The notes under the pieces are model-generated. The model saw only the letters and a list, made by a program, of their open reading frames with translations. It was not told the DNA's origin and did not search any database. A program made the translations under genes and the position numbers. 64,000 nucleotides of DNA from Phallusia mammillata (Eukaryota; Chordata; Ascidiacea; Phlebobranchia; Ascidiidae). Positions 28,801 to 41,913 of this stretch are shown piece by piece (position 1 is the stretch's first letter; the number at the start of each line of letters is the position of its first letter). The stretch spans positions 184,313 through 248,312 of the forward strand of contig QLIY01000024.1 of assembly GCA_003260075.1 (NCBI GenBank), read 5' to 3'.

Positions 28801-29564
28801 CGCAGCAAAGAAAAAGCGTTCGAAACCTAACAGATTTTTGACATTTTTGGTTTTTGATTGTATGGTAAATGAATAAACCGATTTGATCTTTAGTTTTCGA
28901 ATTGGTCATGCAATTTGAATGGTTCCCCCTTTTTCTTGTTTACCGTGCTATTTTCTAAACGTTTGGTTAGAATATTCAGTGCAAAATATATTAACACATA
29001 ACCTTCAAAACTGTCGAAATTATAATGCAAGTTGCAACAACACGAACTACCACGTTACAAACACGAATGTCAGAAATGGCATGATTGAAGCAACACACAC
29101 CTCCATTGTTGAACGTAGGCTTCACTAAATTAGAGTTAAAAATAATGACATACAAGCAAAAATCAAAAAAATGTTAAAAATTAATCTTTTTTTAAATTCG
29201 TAAATTTTTTTATTGATGACATACATTCATACAATGTTTCACTTTATTCTTTCGATTAAAAAACGACTGCTTTACATTGCATAATAAGTGTAACTTTGTT
29301 CAGGTACACTCCATGCCGAACGGTGAATATGGCGGCTACGCTGCACNGTGTTTTAAACGGTCATCACTAAATAACCTTCACTGATTAAGAAATACTTCAA
29401 CACATCTCGCGTAATCCCCTCGGCGGCAATATGGTGGCGCCACGCCCGGGGAGCGCAGCTTCAAACTACCCTGCAGGTAAATTCGGTCGTTGATTTTTCT
29501 GTGGTTAAAATTGCATGTTTAAATCATTGATTCAACTTTGGCCCCTTTATATATCATGCATGCC

Positions 29565-29612
<48 letters not shown>

Positions 29613-30291
29613 AAAAAATGTTAAAATACTTGTAAATATTATGAAAATATTAACTTTCACCGATACGAAGAGTCTGTAAACTTATATAAGCAAAAAATTA
29701 TCACTCTAAAATGTTACTTTGACCAAATCAATTTTTGCATTGTGTCATGTTGCATGCTTTGAAGCCATCAGTTATTGTCGTATATGTTCGTTTGTAACGT
29801 GTTTTTTGTTTATGTTGTCCATTTTACCCACACCCAATCACCTTTTATACACACAAATACGTACACAGCTAGAGAACATGACGACAAAATTAACGTAAAA
29901 GAGGAATTAGACACCTCTAAGCAGTCTAGCATCGCGCCTAAGGGCAAAGCTTCGCCAAGACATCTACAACCGGGCTCCCAATACCGTAGCAGAGAAAGTT
30001 CCCCAGTTGCAAATTCACCCCACAGCGTTCAGCTGACGACTCTGCAACCCGCTAAACCTAAGGCGCCGTCTAGCGGGTCACACCAATCGTCTCCAATTTA
30101 CCCGTCGACTGAGAGTGGCAACCAAATGGCTGCAAGTGTATGTACAGAAAACCCCATGCCACATGGAAGTCAGTACAAAAACACGTCCAAAAGTGATACA
30201 CCTATTCCACCTGCAAATTTTCAAATACCCCAAGTCAAACTGACAGAAGCAGTACCCCGTCCAAGCGTTTACCCCGAATACCCCACTGAGC

Positions 30292-30324
<33 letters not shown>

Positions 30325-30547
30325 CATCCTACTACCCCCCAAACGCCCCGCCCAGGTCATTTACCCAACAAACAGGAGACACAAACCCCCATCATTTACC
30401 CTTGCCCCCAGTGCCTTCATTTTTGCACGGTTCATCCCATCAAGCATTCAACAGTCATCATCATTACGTCATGCCCACATCATCGACAAGTCATTACGTC
30501 ATGCCGACGTCATCGGCGAGTCATTATTCACCGACACATACGCCGAG

Positions 30548-30584
<37 letters not shown>

Positions 30585-33500
30585 CAGGTATGACTCGGGA
30601 CCGCATGAATTTCTTTGGCATGTGTTGTATTCATGTTTGCTCCTGCATGGCAGAATGGAGCATTATGTTCTGTTTCGCAGAGACTTCGTAAAAAGTCATT
30701 GTTAGGAATGTGAATTATAAAAACTGTAATACATAAATCTTAGTGATCCAACGCGTGCTCGTTGCAGACACTAAACTGAAAGCTTTCAGTACACTTAAAT
30801 CTGTTCTTGGTTGCAACTTAAGATGCCGATCATCGGCGAAATTGATGTTTATGTATTACATTGTATGACGAAAAACACAGACTAATTTAAGTGCACTGAA
30901 AGCTTCAGTTTGAAATGATTTTGAATTATCTTTTTTTATCTTTGAACGATTTATAAAACTGAATTTGAAGACTTGACCATACCATACAAATTATGTAAAA
31001 TGTGTTTTAAACGGTCATCACTAAATAACCTTCACTGATTAAGAAATACTTCAACACATCTCGCGTAATCCCCCAAAACTTGGCTTTTAAACTATGACCC
31101 GTTTTCGCCTCATTGCACATCGTTTAATTCCATTTTCACAACGTTTCAAGGGTAGGCGAACAAATCCAAGGGTTAAGCCTACAAAAACCCCTTAAGACCT
31201 AGTTCTAATTAATGTTTGTTGCAAAACACATGTATCGATGCAAAACCTGCGACCGCAGAATTCTCCACCAGGTGCAGCAAACAGCTATGCACCTGCTCAG
31301 AGATAAAGCCTTTAGTTATTTCTTCTGTGGTTTAGTACAGGTGGATTTTGGTGGCTAAATACTTTAAGATAGAGTCTATTAAATTAGGCTGAACACGGAT
31401 TAGTTGCATGCAGCTGTTCATGCAAAATTTTCGTACAAATATTTGTTCTTGCCATGCGTGCTTTGATCAGATAAAACCGGGTGCGAAATGGGGGCTATAA
31501 CTGGCCCTCTTTCAATTTTGAACGCCTTTCTTCGCTTTACTGTCTAACTTTGATTTGTGCACGTATTGGTGAAAGCAGTGGTTTAAACATGTTCGATATG
31601 TACACGTTATCGATAGGCACTTGAAGTTGTACACCGTAACTTTTCACCACGGTGTACCTAGGTCCTAGAGGTTTATCAAATGGGCCCCTAAAAACTGAGT
31701 TTGCATTTGTAAATATATTTAGTCCTTTTCTACATTCTTACTTAGCATTTATAGCAACTTTGGGGAATAACTTTGTCGAAAAAAAGGATTAAACCTCAAG
31801 AAAAGTGCTATATAAGTTTAAATATAGCATAAAAAACAGTTACAACATGAAAAAAACTAATACACGAGTTGTTTTTAATTAATTGGTAATTACATTTTTT
31901 TGATAAAATTTAGTGTGTTTCAAATGCAAATGTTTGTGTGTTGATTTTCATGGTTAATTTCAGCCTTCCACACTTTTCCAAGGATACGTTAACTCAACAA
32001 CAAAGTTTGTTCATGCAGCGCCTCAAAATTGGTAGTTTTTCAATCAGCGCATCATTTTCAACGCAACCAATTACTTGTTACGGTAACACGTCGAACTAAC
32101 CACCCGGCAAAACGGTTCACCAAAAAATGCCTTACAAAACAGCTGCGCACGATTTTCAGCATGACTAAGCACCCAAACCCCAACTTGCAATTACAAACAA
32201 CATTCTGCCCACTGTTTCCTGGTTACGAACTCGTTCGGGGACCAGGGGAAACTCAATTTGTTGCCTTGGTTTCTAACTTCCTGTTCTGGCAGGAGGTATT
32301 TCCTCCCGTTGGCTTTTTGTTGTTTACTCGGCTCGAGGTATGATTTCCGTTTTACCCAACCCCGGATTTGACTCTCAGTCAATTTAATCATGAAGTTTGG
32401 GCACGTTTCGTTAACATTGCATGAATCACTTAAAAAGTTTGGCAATATTTACAAATCCTGTACAGAATCGTTTTTTTTAGGAAGCCCCCCCCCCATGAAG
32501 TTTGGGCACGTTTCGTTAACATTGCATGAATCACTTAAAAAGGTTGGCAATATTTACAAATCCTGTACAGAATCGTTTTTTTTTCCTTATGTAGTTCATT
32601 ATTATTCACATTCTGCCACATTTGCTGTGTATAATTGCTTTCATCACACAAACTTTCAGAACATTTTATTTTATTACACAAAGGCACCCTATCCCATAGA
32701 TATTTGTGTAAGCAGCCTTGAACTTTCGGGTCAAACATGAACTTCAAATAGATGTTTGGGTTGTGGATTCGAATAAAGAACCCACTTACAACTCTACTGG
32801 TCTTTCAGGAAACGTACCCCGTTTTTTAAGTTTATAATATTGACCATGAAGTTTTTTACCGGAAACTAATGGGCATGGAAGTAGATGAATACTTCATTTT
32901 GCAAAAATATAAATTAGCTTTAATTACAAAGACCCTAAAATAGTTTTTTGGCAGCTGTGATTTCTCGAGACCCCTTCTCATTATACCCGGCAAAAGCATT
33001 TGGTTAACATTCTGCCTGATGAAGTTTACCGAAAATTCAATTAACGGGTTTCACGATGGCATGGGTTGAACCCCAAATCTGTTAGTTCCGTTTGCGGCCA
33101 ATTTTGTTGTCATATACACACGTTCCAATGCACACAAAACACGTACAGGCAAATACGTTGTTTTTGATATGTGTCTTATGTTAGGGTTTGTTTGAAACAT
33201 AAGTAGCCGTTTCCGCCTCCTCAATTCCAAGTTAAACCGCAACAAACCGGTTTGATCTGGTTTGTTGGTTCGTTTCGATCAAAATATCTGTCGAACCCAG
33301 TTCATAAAAACACTTCCAATGTACTTTTCTGTTCTATGTAAACCAATCAACTGATTCATTTTTTCTTAGGAGATACTTGTGAAACGAACGGCAGTCCCGG
33401 ATGTAGTTCGCTCGGTTCGAGCTCCATGTCACCTAGCAACAACACAACATATCAGATGCCACTGCCAACTGGAAGTTACGCTTCCAATATCCACCAGAGA

Positions 33501-34445
33501 GCTGCGTCTCAATCTCCTAGCATCGTTTTCACACAAAATCACCAAACTTTTGGCACTAATGCAGGTAAGGTAAATAATTGATAAAATAGAGACAAACTTG
33601 GCGCACAAAACAGCTCTTTCTAGTGTTTGTCCACTTACCACCAAAATTGCTAAGGAGCGGCGATATTTTTTTCCGTAAAATTAAGATGATTAAAAATGCG
33701 CCGCTGCATTCAGTGTGCATGTGTTAGCCATTTTAGAGCACAGATACACGGACAATTTCGTGTTTTGAAGTTTTTTTCCTCCACGAACTTTTAAAGGCAA
33801 TTTTTTGGTTTAAATAAAATTGTTTGAAACAGTGTATTCGGAGGCTTAGTGGTTTTTTTGTTTGTTTTTTTCTTGAAAAATTTGAGGTTAGTTTTCACTT
33901 TTTATTCTTTTTGTAGATTATTCTCATCAGTCCAACATGTGTCAATCCTACATAACATACAGTGATGCTTGGCGCAAAGAGCAATCATCGACCGGTATGT
34001 AACCTATTTATTTGTTTTTTTAAAAGCTAGACAACTGTTGCAACTGGGTAAACTCCAGGCCTTCGACGAAGCTTTATAAGAGAGAGTCAATTAAACGTTT
34101 GAAAAATACCGGAAAAAAAGTTAAAAAGTTAAGTGGATGGATGTAAAAAACACTGATCGTAAAAATGCCTGCAAAAGAACTAATCTTTTCAACCTTTTTA
34201 AAACATACGATTTAAAATGTTAGGCGTTTTTCACACATAGAATGACTCCTAACCGTTAGATGCCTATTGAGTTCAGGTCCTAACTGTTACTGCACTTTTT
34301 AAAACTTGCATTTCTTTTAGACCCTACAGTCCCAGAAGCTGAACCACACAACGGCCTCTCCGTCGAAAAGAACGAAATTGTAAATTTGCGAATGCGGGCA
34401 AAGGACCACTCGTCGGCCCCAGTGGGTCTTATTAGCGCACAGTGA
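4757..34445 (+). CDS. Pax2/5/8: Pax2/5/8 paired-box transcription factor, 12-exon model
   Basis: This is a nuclear DNA-binding regulator of the Pax2/5/8 group, which in chordates acts in brain, ear/atrial and excretory patterning. Exons: 4757-4865, 17097-17262, 17879-18076, 21295-21380, 21998-22246, 26114-26334, 29304-29476, 29869-30587, 31964-32031 (doubtful), 33370-33564, 33917-33994 and 34321-34445. The paired domain runs from about residue 38 ([19 protein letters not shown]) to about 165. The octapeptide YTINGLLG is at about 207-214, and the C-terminal YITYSDAWR block matches vertebrate Pax2/5/8 (YTTYNEAWR). Splice phases agree through exon 8 once a 73-base insertion in exon 7 is set aside. 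They fail between exons 8 and 10, probably because a poly-C tract in exon 8 has the wrong length. No partial homeodomain was found. The linker is much longer than in vertebrates, and its poly-Pro runs may be artefacts. The family call is secure; the assignment to one of two tunicate paralogues is not made. Confidence 0.93.
5817..6018. repeat. Direct duplication around a C tract, copies differ by an indel
   Basis: About 90 bp (5817-5904) recurs at 5916-6018 after a 12-C run, two of which are native. Copy 2 carries about 14 extra bases (CTTGAATTTAAGCA). Length-variant copies are expected of two alleles placed end to end. Confidence 0.85.
6918..7155. repeat. Direct duplication around a C tract, copies differ by an indel
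   Basis: A block of about 110-120 bp (6918-7037) is repeated at 7049-7155 after a 12-C run, two of which are native. Copy 1 has about 14 bases (TACACTGTATGGCA) that copy 2 lacks. This is the same structure as at 5817-6018. Confidence 0.85.
9897..10063. mobile_element. Foldback/MITE-like element with 22-bp perfect inverted ends
   Basis: The first 22 bases (9897-9918, containing GGCCCAAATAGACTTAAAA) are the exact reverse complement of the last 22 (10042-10063). The 123-bp interior has no open frame. No clear target duplication is visible, so the class of transposon is unknown; a small non-autonomous DNA transposon is likeliest. Confidence 0.6.
17097..17262 (+). CDS. Pax2/5/8: Pax2/5/8 exon 2 (N-terminal paired domain)
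   Basis: The acceptor is TTTTCGGCAG and the donor GTATGA. The translation [19 protein letters not shown], then [20 protein letters not shown] and [15 protein letters not shown], is the PAI subdomain with its three helices, almost identical to vertebrate Pax2/5/8. It ends in phase 2. Confidence 0.97.
17424..17571. repeat. Short duplication around a C tract with a hAT-like fragment
   Basis: AAAGTGGCGTTCCTGCAGTG occurs before an 11-C run (17450-17460) and again near 17550-17570. Between them lies a fragment ending in GTTGCCGACCCCTG, the reverse complement of a CAGGGGTCGGCAAC hAT terminus. This looks like two alleles, one with the element end, joined through a gap. Confidence 0.65.
17879..18076 (+). 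CDS. Pax2/5/8: Pax2/5/8 exon 3 (linker and RED subdomain)
   Basis: The junction codon AG|G gives [16 protein letters not shown], followed by [19 protein letters not shown], then [16 protein letters not shown] and the [14 protein letters not shown] end of the paired domain. The acceptor is TGCTTCAG and the donor GTAAAA; it ends in phase 2. The intron before it is only 616 bp. Confidence 0.97.
18846..19257. repeat. About 200-bp duplication around a 10-C tract, indel between copies
   Basis: Copy 1 (18846-19050) and copy 2 (19062-19257) flank C at 19052-19061. Copy 1 reads GGAAGTTAAGGGAAAATAAG where copy 2 has GGAAAATAAG, a 10-base indel, and there are scattered substitutions. This is the same allele-junction pattern as elsewhere. 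Confidence 0.88.
19237..19576. mobile_element. hAT-like element, about 340 bp
   Basis: The left end CAGGGGCCGGCAAC and right end GAGGCCCTG are partly inverted. The flanks GATTTAGAC and GATTAGAG resemble each other but are not a perfect 8-bp duplication. The left terminus also appears before the preceding gap tract (near 19030), so two alleles of one insertion may be present. Confidence 0.5.
21295..21380 (+). CDS. Pax2/5/8: Pax2/5/8 exon 4 (end of paired domain)
   Basis: The acceptor is TTTTCAG and the donor GTAAGA. The translation [19 protein letters not shown] closes the paired domain and runs into [10 protein letters not shown]. It ends in phase 1, which fits exon 5. Confidence 0.95.
21998..22246 (+). 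CDS. Pax2/5/8: Pax2/5/8 exon 5 (octapeptide)
   Basis: This exon encodes YTINGLLG, the octapeptide that in vertebrate Pax2/5/8 (YSINGILG) recruits Groucho/TLE co-repressors. It is followed by a Pro/His-rich stretch ending YPHQHG. Acceptor TACATAG and donor GTAAGA; phase 1 at both ends. The octapeptide separates this gene from Pax6 and Pax4, which lack it. Confidence 0.95.
24943..24975. repeat. 13-bp perfect hairpin with GATA-type cores
   Basis: TGGGTTATCTCAT (24943-24955) is exactly complementary to 24963-24975 across a 7-base loop. Each arm contains TTATCT/AGATAA, a GATA-factor core, so it could be a paired binding site or the remains of an inverted-repeat element. Confidence 0.45.
25582..25808. 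mobile_element. hAT-type MITE, 227 bp
   Basis: The ends CAGGGCTTCTCAAACT and AGTTTGAGAAGCCCTG are perfect 16-bp inverted repeats. The flanking 8-bp duplication GTCTAGAA (25574-25581 and 25809-25816) is also perfect. Several GGGGTCGCG blocks lie inside near each end. There is no coding capacity. The intact ends and duplication suggest a fairly young insertion. Confidence 0.95.
26114..26334 (+). CDS. Pax2/5/8: Pax2/5/8 exon 6 (linker)
   Basis: The frame continues from exon 5 as [16 protein letters not shown], with later Ser/Gln/His-rich sequence, and ends LIPGSDGK before GTGCGT. The acceptor is TTTTTCCACCAG; the start phase is 1 and the end phase 0, both matching neighbours. No known domain. 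Confidence 0.85.
26335..29303. other. Pax2/5/8: Pax2/5/8 intron 6, no coding exon seen
   Basis: Mostly AT-rich. One minus-strand frame near 27346-27540 may be a retroelement fragment. A GC-rich patch near 28560-28700 has no coding or RNA interpretation that I can support. Confidence 0.5.
27346..27540 (-). mobile_element. Possible non-LTR retrotransposon fragment
   Basis: The minus-strand translation contains [13 protein letters not shown], similar in feel to a GPS-x-PCGTP string often found in LINE reverse transcriptase regions. The frame is only 64 codons long and lacks catalytic motifs. The call rests on this one short resemblance. Confidence 0.25.
29304..29476 (+). CDS. Pax2/5/8: Pax2/5/8 exon 7, interrupted by N and a 72-base intron copy
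   Basis: The acceptor TTTGTTCAG opens [14 protein letters not shown]. At 29347 there is an N, then 29348-29419 repeats intron sequence found at 31002-31073. The exon then resumes as [18 protein letters not shown] before the donor GTAAAT. With the N and the 72 bases set aside, the exon is 100 bp, stays open and ends in phase 1 as exon 8 needs. The interruption is therefore almost surely a misassembly. Confidence 0.8.
29348..29419. repeat. Misplaced 72-bp copy of 31002-31073
   Basis: The two 72-bp stretches appear identical. One sits in the middle of Pax exon 7 directly after an N, the other in intron 8. The copy in the exon is the misplaced one, because removing it restores the reading frame. 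Confidence 0.88.
29566..29610. other. 45-base C tract, probable disguised gap
   Basis: An uninterrupted C run lies in the short intron between Pax exons 7 and 8. Its length is unlike the 10-base runs elsewhere, which suggests a gap of estimated size. Confidence 0.6.
29869..30587 (+). CDS. Pax2/5/8: Pax2/5/8 exon 8 (long Pro/Ser/His-rich linker)
   Basis: The acceptor GTACACAG joins exon 7 to give [16 protein letters not shown], then Ser/Pro-rich sequence, a tandem HYVMPTSS repeat (about 30466-30530) and two poly-Pro runs. These come from C tracts at 30293-30323 (31 C) and 30548-30582 (35 C). The frame is the same on both sides of the first tract. After the second only a few codons remain before GTATGA, and the end phase (0) fits neither exon 9 nor exon 10 in an open frame. 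The second tract is therefore probably of wrong length. Confidence 0.8.
30773..30911. mobile_element. Foldback element with about 27-bp inverted ends
   Basis: The left end begins AAACTGAAAGCTTTCAGT and runs to ACACTTAAAT. The right end is its near-complement (ATTTAAGTGCACTGAAAGC...TTCAGTTT), differing by a few bases. The 139-bp unit has no open frame and no clear target duplication; it resembles a small MITE. The left arm is itself palindromic (CTGAAAGCTTTCAG). Confidence 0.6.
31964..32031 (+). CDS. Pax2/5/8: Doubtful Pax2/5/8 exon 9
   Basis: A good acceptor (GGTTAATTTCAG) and a donor (GTAGTT) bound 68 bases that are open in more than one frame. Reading that joins exon 10 needs an upstream exon ending in phase 2, which exon 8 as written does not give. 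Skipping this exon would instead need phase 1. It has no conserved motif. Confidence 0.35.
32389..32585. repeat. About 95-bp duplication around a 10-C tract
   Basis: Copies at 32389-32483 and 32495-32585 flank C at 32485-32494. They differ by single bases, for example AAAAAGTTTGG against AAAAAGGTTGG. Confidence 0.85.
33370..33564 (+). CDS. Pax2/5/8: Pax2/5/8 exon 10
   Basis: Of three frames, only [20 protein letters not shown]... continues open and joins exon 11 in phase. It is Ser/Thr/Asn-rich and ends in QTFGTNA with phase 1. The acceptor is TTTTTTCTTAG and the donor GTAAGG. This matches the position of the transactivation region in Pax2/5/8 proteins. Confidence 0.8.
33917..33994 (+). CDS. 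Pax2/5/8: Pax2/5/8 exon 11 (conserved C-terminal block)
   Basis: The translation [20 protein letters not shown] parallels the vertebrate Pax2 segment around YTTYNEAWRF, a hallmark of the C-terminal transactivation/inhibitory region. Acceptor TTTTTGTAG, donor GTATGT, phase 1 at both ends. Confidence 0.9.
34321..34445 (+). CDS. Pax2/5/8: Pax2/5/8 exon 12 (stop)
   Basis: Joined to the G of exon 11, it reads [20 protein letters not shown] and ends APVGLISAQ with a TGA at 34443-34445. The acceptor is TTTCTTTTAG. There is no recognised motif; the exon call rests on phase and position. Confidence 0.8.
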
Positions 34446-34602
34446 CGTCAAAACTTCCTTATCCGACGTCATTGCGCAATGGAGATCCCTTCTGTTGAAA
34501 CAGACAAAAAAATTCAAATATTACAAAGCAAACAATGTGAAGCTCAAGATCGGCCTAAAATCGGCCTTTGATAAATAGACAAAATCTGTGACGTCACTGC
34601 CC

Positions 34603-34876
34603 TAAATGGCGTCATAGCATACTGAATACGTCACTAAGAGTGACTTATAGTAATTTTAAAAAAAGTTGTCCAAGCCATTGACCCTAGATGGCGACAGAGA
34701 CATGTTAACTTTCAAACAATACCAATGTTTTGATTCCCCCCCCCCTAAATGGCGTCATAGCATACTGAATACGTCACTAAGAGTGACTTATAGGAATTTT
34801 AAAAAAGTTGTCCAAGCCATTGTCCCTAGATGGCGACAGAGACATGTTAACATTCGAAGAATACAAATGTTTTGAT
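34603..34876. repeat. About 130-bp duplication around a 10-C tract
   Basis: Copies at about 34603-34733 and 34746-34876 flank C at 34736-34745, just 3' of the Pax stop codon. They differ by single-base changes and one A-run length. Confidence 0.85.
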
Positions 34877-35160
34877 AGTTTTACCAATGTAGTATATTTT
34901 TGTTGTTGTTTGTTACATTGTCGAATCGAAATCTTTTTGTTTCTGTTGATGTGTCAATACGAGTCAGAATACTGTCATTTGCAGATATATCTTCACTAAA
35001 TCTAAACACTCTTCATTTAATGCCAGTTTCGGTGATTTTATTTGTGCCCCATATTTCTTCACGAACTTTGCAGTATAAATTTTTGATTCGTAACCGAATT
35101 CTTCATTGCTTTTCGTGTCATGTGTTACGCTATGTTGTACATTTGATTGTGTGTTGTTGC

Positions 35161-35285
35161 TGTTTTTTTTCATTTTTTATCTTTTTTGCCACCGATCTGT
35201 CTTCAATCTAAACGTAGATGATTCTGAACATATTATTTTGTAATTGTGTTGAAATTTTGTTTTTGTAGTGTATGTCGTTGTGTGG
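35161..35285 (+). repeat. Repeat shared with 41971-42090
   Basis: Both copies read CATTTTTTATCTTTTTT and CCACCGATCTGTCTTCAATC, then a matching GTGTTGAAATTTTGTTT segment, in the same orientation with a few differences. They are 6.8 kb apart, on either side of esterase copy A. It could be a local duplication or an allelic misplacement. Confidence 0.75.
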
Positions 35286-35405
35286 TATTTTCAACTAATT
35301 GATTGGTTGTCACGAGCGTTCAACGTCTGCTTGTGAAGCAAGTTCTTAATTTAGTTTTAGAATTTTACAATCTTCTTCGCCCAGCCATTTGAAAATTTGT
35401 CCAAA

Positions 35406-35411
35406 AATAAA
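35406..35411 (+). terminator. Candidate polyadenylation signal for Pax2/5/8
   Basis: AATAAA about 960 bp after the stop codon. The motif is common in AT-rich DNA, so support is weak. Confidence 0.2.
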
Positions 35412-36386
35412 ATACTTAAATGCGTCACCCTCAACATAAAATAAAAGATACAATTTGTTGCCTAATATGTTATGTTTTGCGAAAAAGGATTATATTTGTG
35501 AATTCCCTGCTATCCGATATCTGCATTTGTGTTTTACAACTTTTTTTTTATCCTGCCAACGTTTTTAACTTTTGCTCGCAATTGTCTTCATTTACAATGC
35601 AAAAGACACTGCCAAATTTAGCATTAAACCACAAGCCATTAAAATTGGACGCATTTCAATTTGTAGGAACATCTGCTGCTATTTCAATTAACTTTAGATT
35701 AAACATTGTCGTACAGAAACTTTAATTTTCCTGTACAGAGCCATTTATGTTCTTGTGCAGTTGCAACGAAATTATTTTTTGTCGTTTCATAGAAATCGTA
35801 TGTATTCACACCGATCGGACTTCGCTTTATGTGTAAGCTTTACCTCTATTGTGTGAGCGGCAAGTGTGGTTCATGTGTATTGATTACCAAAACCGAATTA
35901 ATGAAACACGAGACTTGTTAGGACACTTTGTGTGCTGTCCTTTACAGTAGCCAAACCTTGCTGAATAAGATTTCCAAAGTGTATGCTTTATAGTCAGGCA
36001 GTAGTTAAGTCGTAAAGGTGAGTATTGTCCATTACAAGCAGTTTACAGTGTTATCACCAAGCTAAACTGACTTAGTTGGTACTGACACGTAATAACGCTT
36101 TGTGCACAAATTAGGCAAGTTATAACTTAGCTACTGATAAAACAACATTTAACAGATATTCGAATGTAAGCTTTTAATAAAGTCAAATACTGGAGTAAAA
36201 TTCCATCATGGCCTTCTTGGGTTAAAGTTTGGGAAACAATTGTTTTTGACTGGAGTTTCTTTGAAATAACAATATTTAGTGATGAAAAGGACCCTAAAGC
36301 AAAAACCTTTATGAATGTGAAAAACTTGATTTTAAACGTTTTCAGGTGTCCTTATTTGACTCTTTCTGGGTAGAAAACATAGGAAA

Positions 36387-40640
<4,254 letters not shown>

Positions 40641-40810
40641 CACTCCAAATGACAATACTGCAGTGACTGTAGGGCCAAAGACAGAATTCACACGTTGTGT
40701 TTGGCCCAAACCAATTTCAAGCGTTGAATTACGAATGATTCGAACCGAGTCATTCCTGGGGAAAAAAACCTCAACAGCCTTGCCTACAAATTCATTTACA
40801 TTGTTTTAAC

Positions 40811-41074
40811 GGGGGGGGGGAGACTCCCGCTGGCCACGAGTTTTCTTTATTCTACCTCTTCTCACTGGCTTATTAAGGCCAATTGAGTACATTCCTTACC
40901 AAAACAACCAAGCCTCGGCCAAGTACAGCAGAGAGATGCGAGTTTATTGTGAAAAGCACAACATACCTCTGTTTGACTTTCGACAAATCACAAAACTTGT
41001 TCACAAGTGACGGTTCACATTACGGTCTGGGAGTGAATTTGATGAAAAACCAAATCTTGCTACATTACCTTGCT

Positions 41075-41129
<55 letters not shown>
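40811..41129 (+). other. Displaced fragment of esterase exon 4 between G tracts
   Basis: After a 10-G run (40811-40820), the sequence encodes in two frames the part missing from 40456-40553: LPLLTGLLRP-like, YQNNQASAKYSREMR, VYCEKHNIPLFDFRQITKLV and GSHYGLGVNLMKNQ, with a shift near 41007. A 55-G run (41075-41129) follows. It is most likely the other end of the same gap, or the other allele, placed 250 bp downstream. Confidence 0.85.
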
Positions 41130-41130
<1 letters not shown>

Positions 41131-41888
41131 TATTTTCAATTCCTAGTTATGACTGAATTATTGTATCATAGACATTTTATGTGGCGTTATCTTCGTAACT
41201 TTGAAGTATTGCACCAAATAAGTGGTTTTCGGAGAGTTTAGATGGCACCCAGCTACAGTACCATAGCGAAATACAGCCTCACTCGACCACGTTGTTTCTG
41301 CATTTTGGTACAATTCAGATGTTGGTGGTTGCTAAATGCTGCCTGTGTTAGAAATCTAGGCAAAAAAGTAAAATTTTGGGTTTGGGCAATTATCAAAATT
41401 CGTAAAACAAAAATTACCACAAGACGACAAAATGTAACTCCTGTTACTAAAGTTAAAAAGTCCAAAACCAGAACGAAACTGTAAAAAAGTGGTACTAAGC
41501 TAAAACCTTTAAAAACAGGAACATTAACATTATTGCTGTTTTGTACCACTGACTGTGTAATTGAAAAATTATAATTTTCATAACGGCTCGGGTGCGGTTG
41601 ATGGGACTGATGTATACCTGGCACTTCTAGACTTGTCACTATAAGAATTCGCACGCATTATTGTCATAGGTCGCCTAATTTGCCTTATGCTCAAAGAAGC
41701 CTGGCGTTCAGCTGCCTACCTTATTATGACTCTGTTTGATCATGTTCTGTTTTTTTTTCGAAATTTGGTGATCAGTAACTTTAATTATGCATAAGAACAG
41801 AACACACTTGTCACATTTTAAACTTAAAATGCAGGTATATATTCTCAGCGAAAAGATACAAGCCATATCTAAGTGAAAAACATTACAA

Positions 41889-41913
41889 CGTTTCGACAAT
41901 TACTATTGTCAGG
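41889..41913 (-). repeat. CTGAC...CGAAACG dispersed motif, copy 1
   Basis: Minus-strand reading: CTGACAATAGTAATTGTCGAAACG, written here in shorthand as CTGAC-n-TGTCGAAACG, followed by TTGTAATG. It belongs to the family at 49301-49339, 59664-59690, 59924-59953 and 60863-60893. Confidence 0.6.

Larger units (their letters stand above)
30588..33369. other. Pax2/5/8: Pax2/5/8 introns 8-9 region
   Basis: It contains a foldback element (30773-30911), the native copy of the 72-bp sequence misplaced into exon 7, one doubtful exon (31964-32031) and an assembly-type duplication (32389-32585). Nothing else was recognised. Confidence 0.5.
34446..36386. other. 3' flank of Pax2/5/8 and 5' flank of esterase copy A
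   Basis: It contains an assembly-type duplication (34603-34876), a block repeated at 41971-42090 (35161-35285), a candidate AATAAA at 35406-35411 (about 960 bp after the Pax stop) and, from about 35640 to 36345, sequence homologous to the flank of esterase copy B. No coding exon was seen. Confidence 0.6.

Noticed and set aside
41242..41654. Overlapping plus and minus frames of 80 and 133 codons
   Set aside because: The segment is inverted-repeat arm DNA whose partner near 61300-61470 is not open in the same way.
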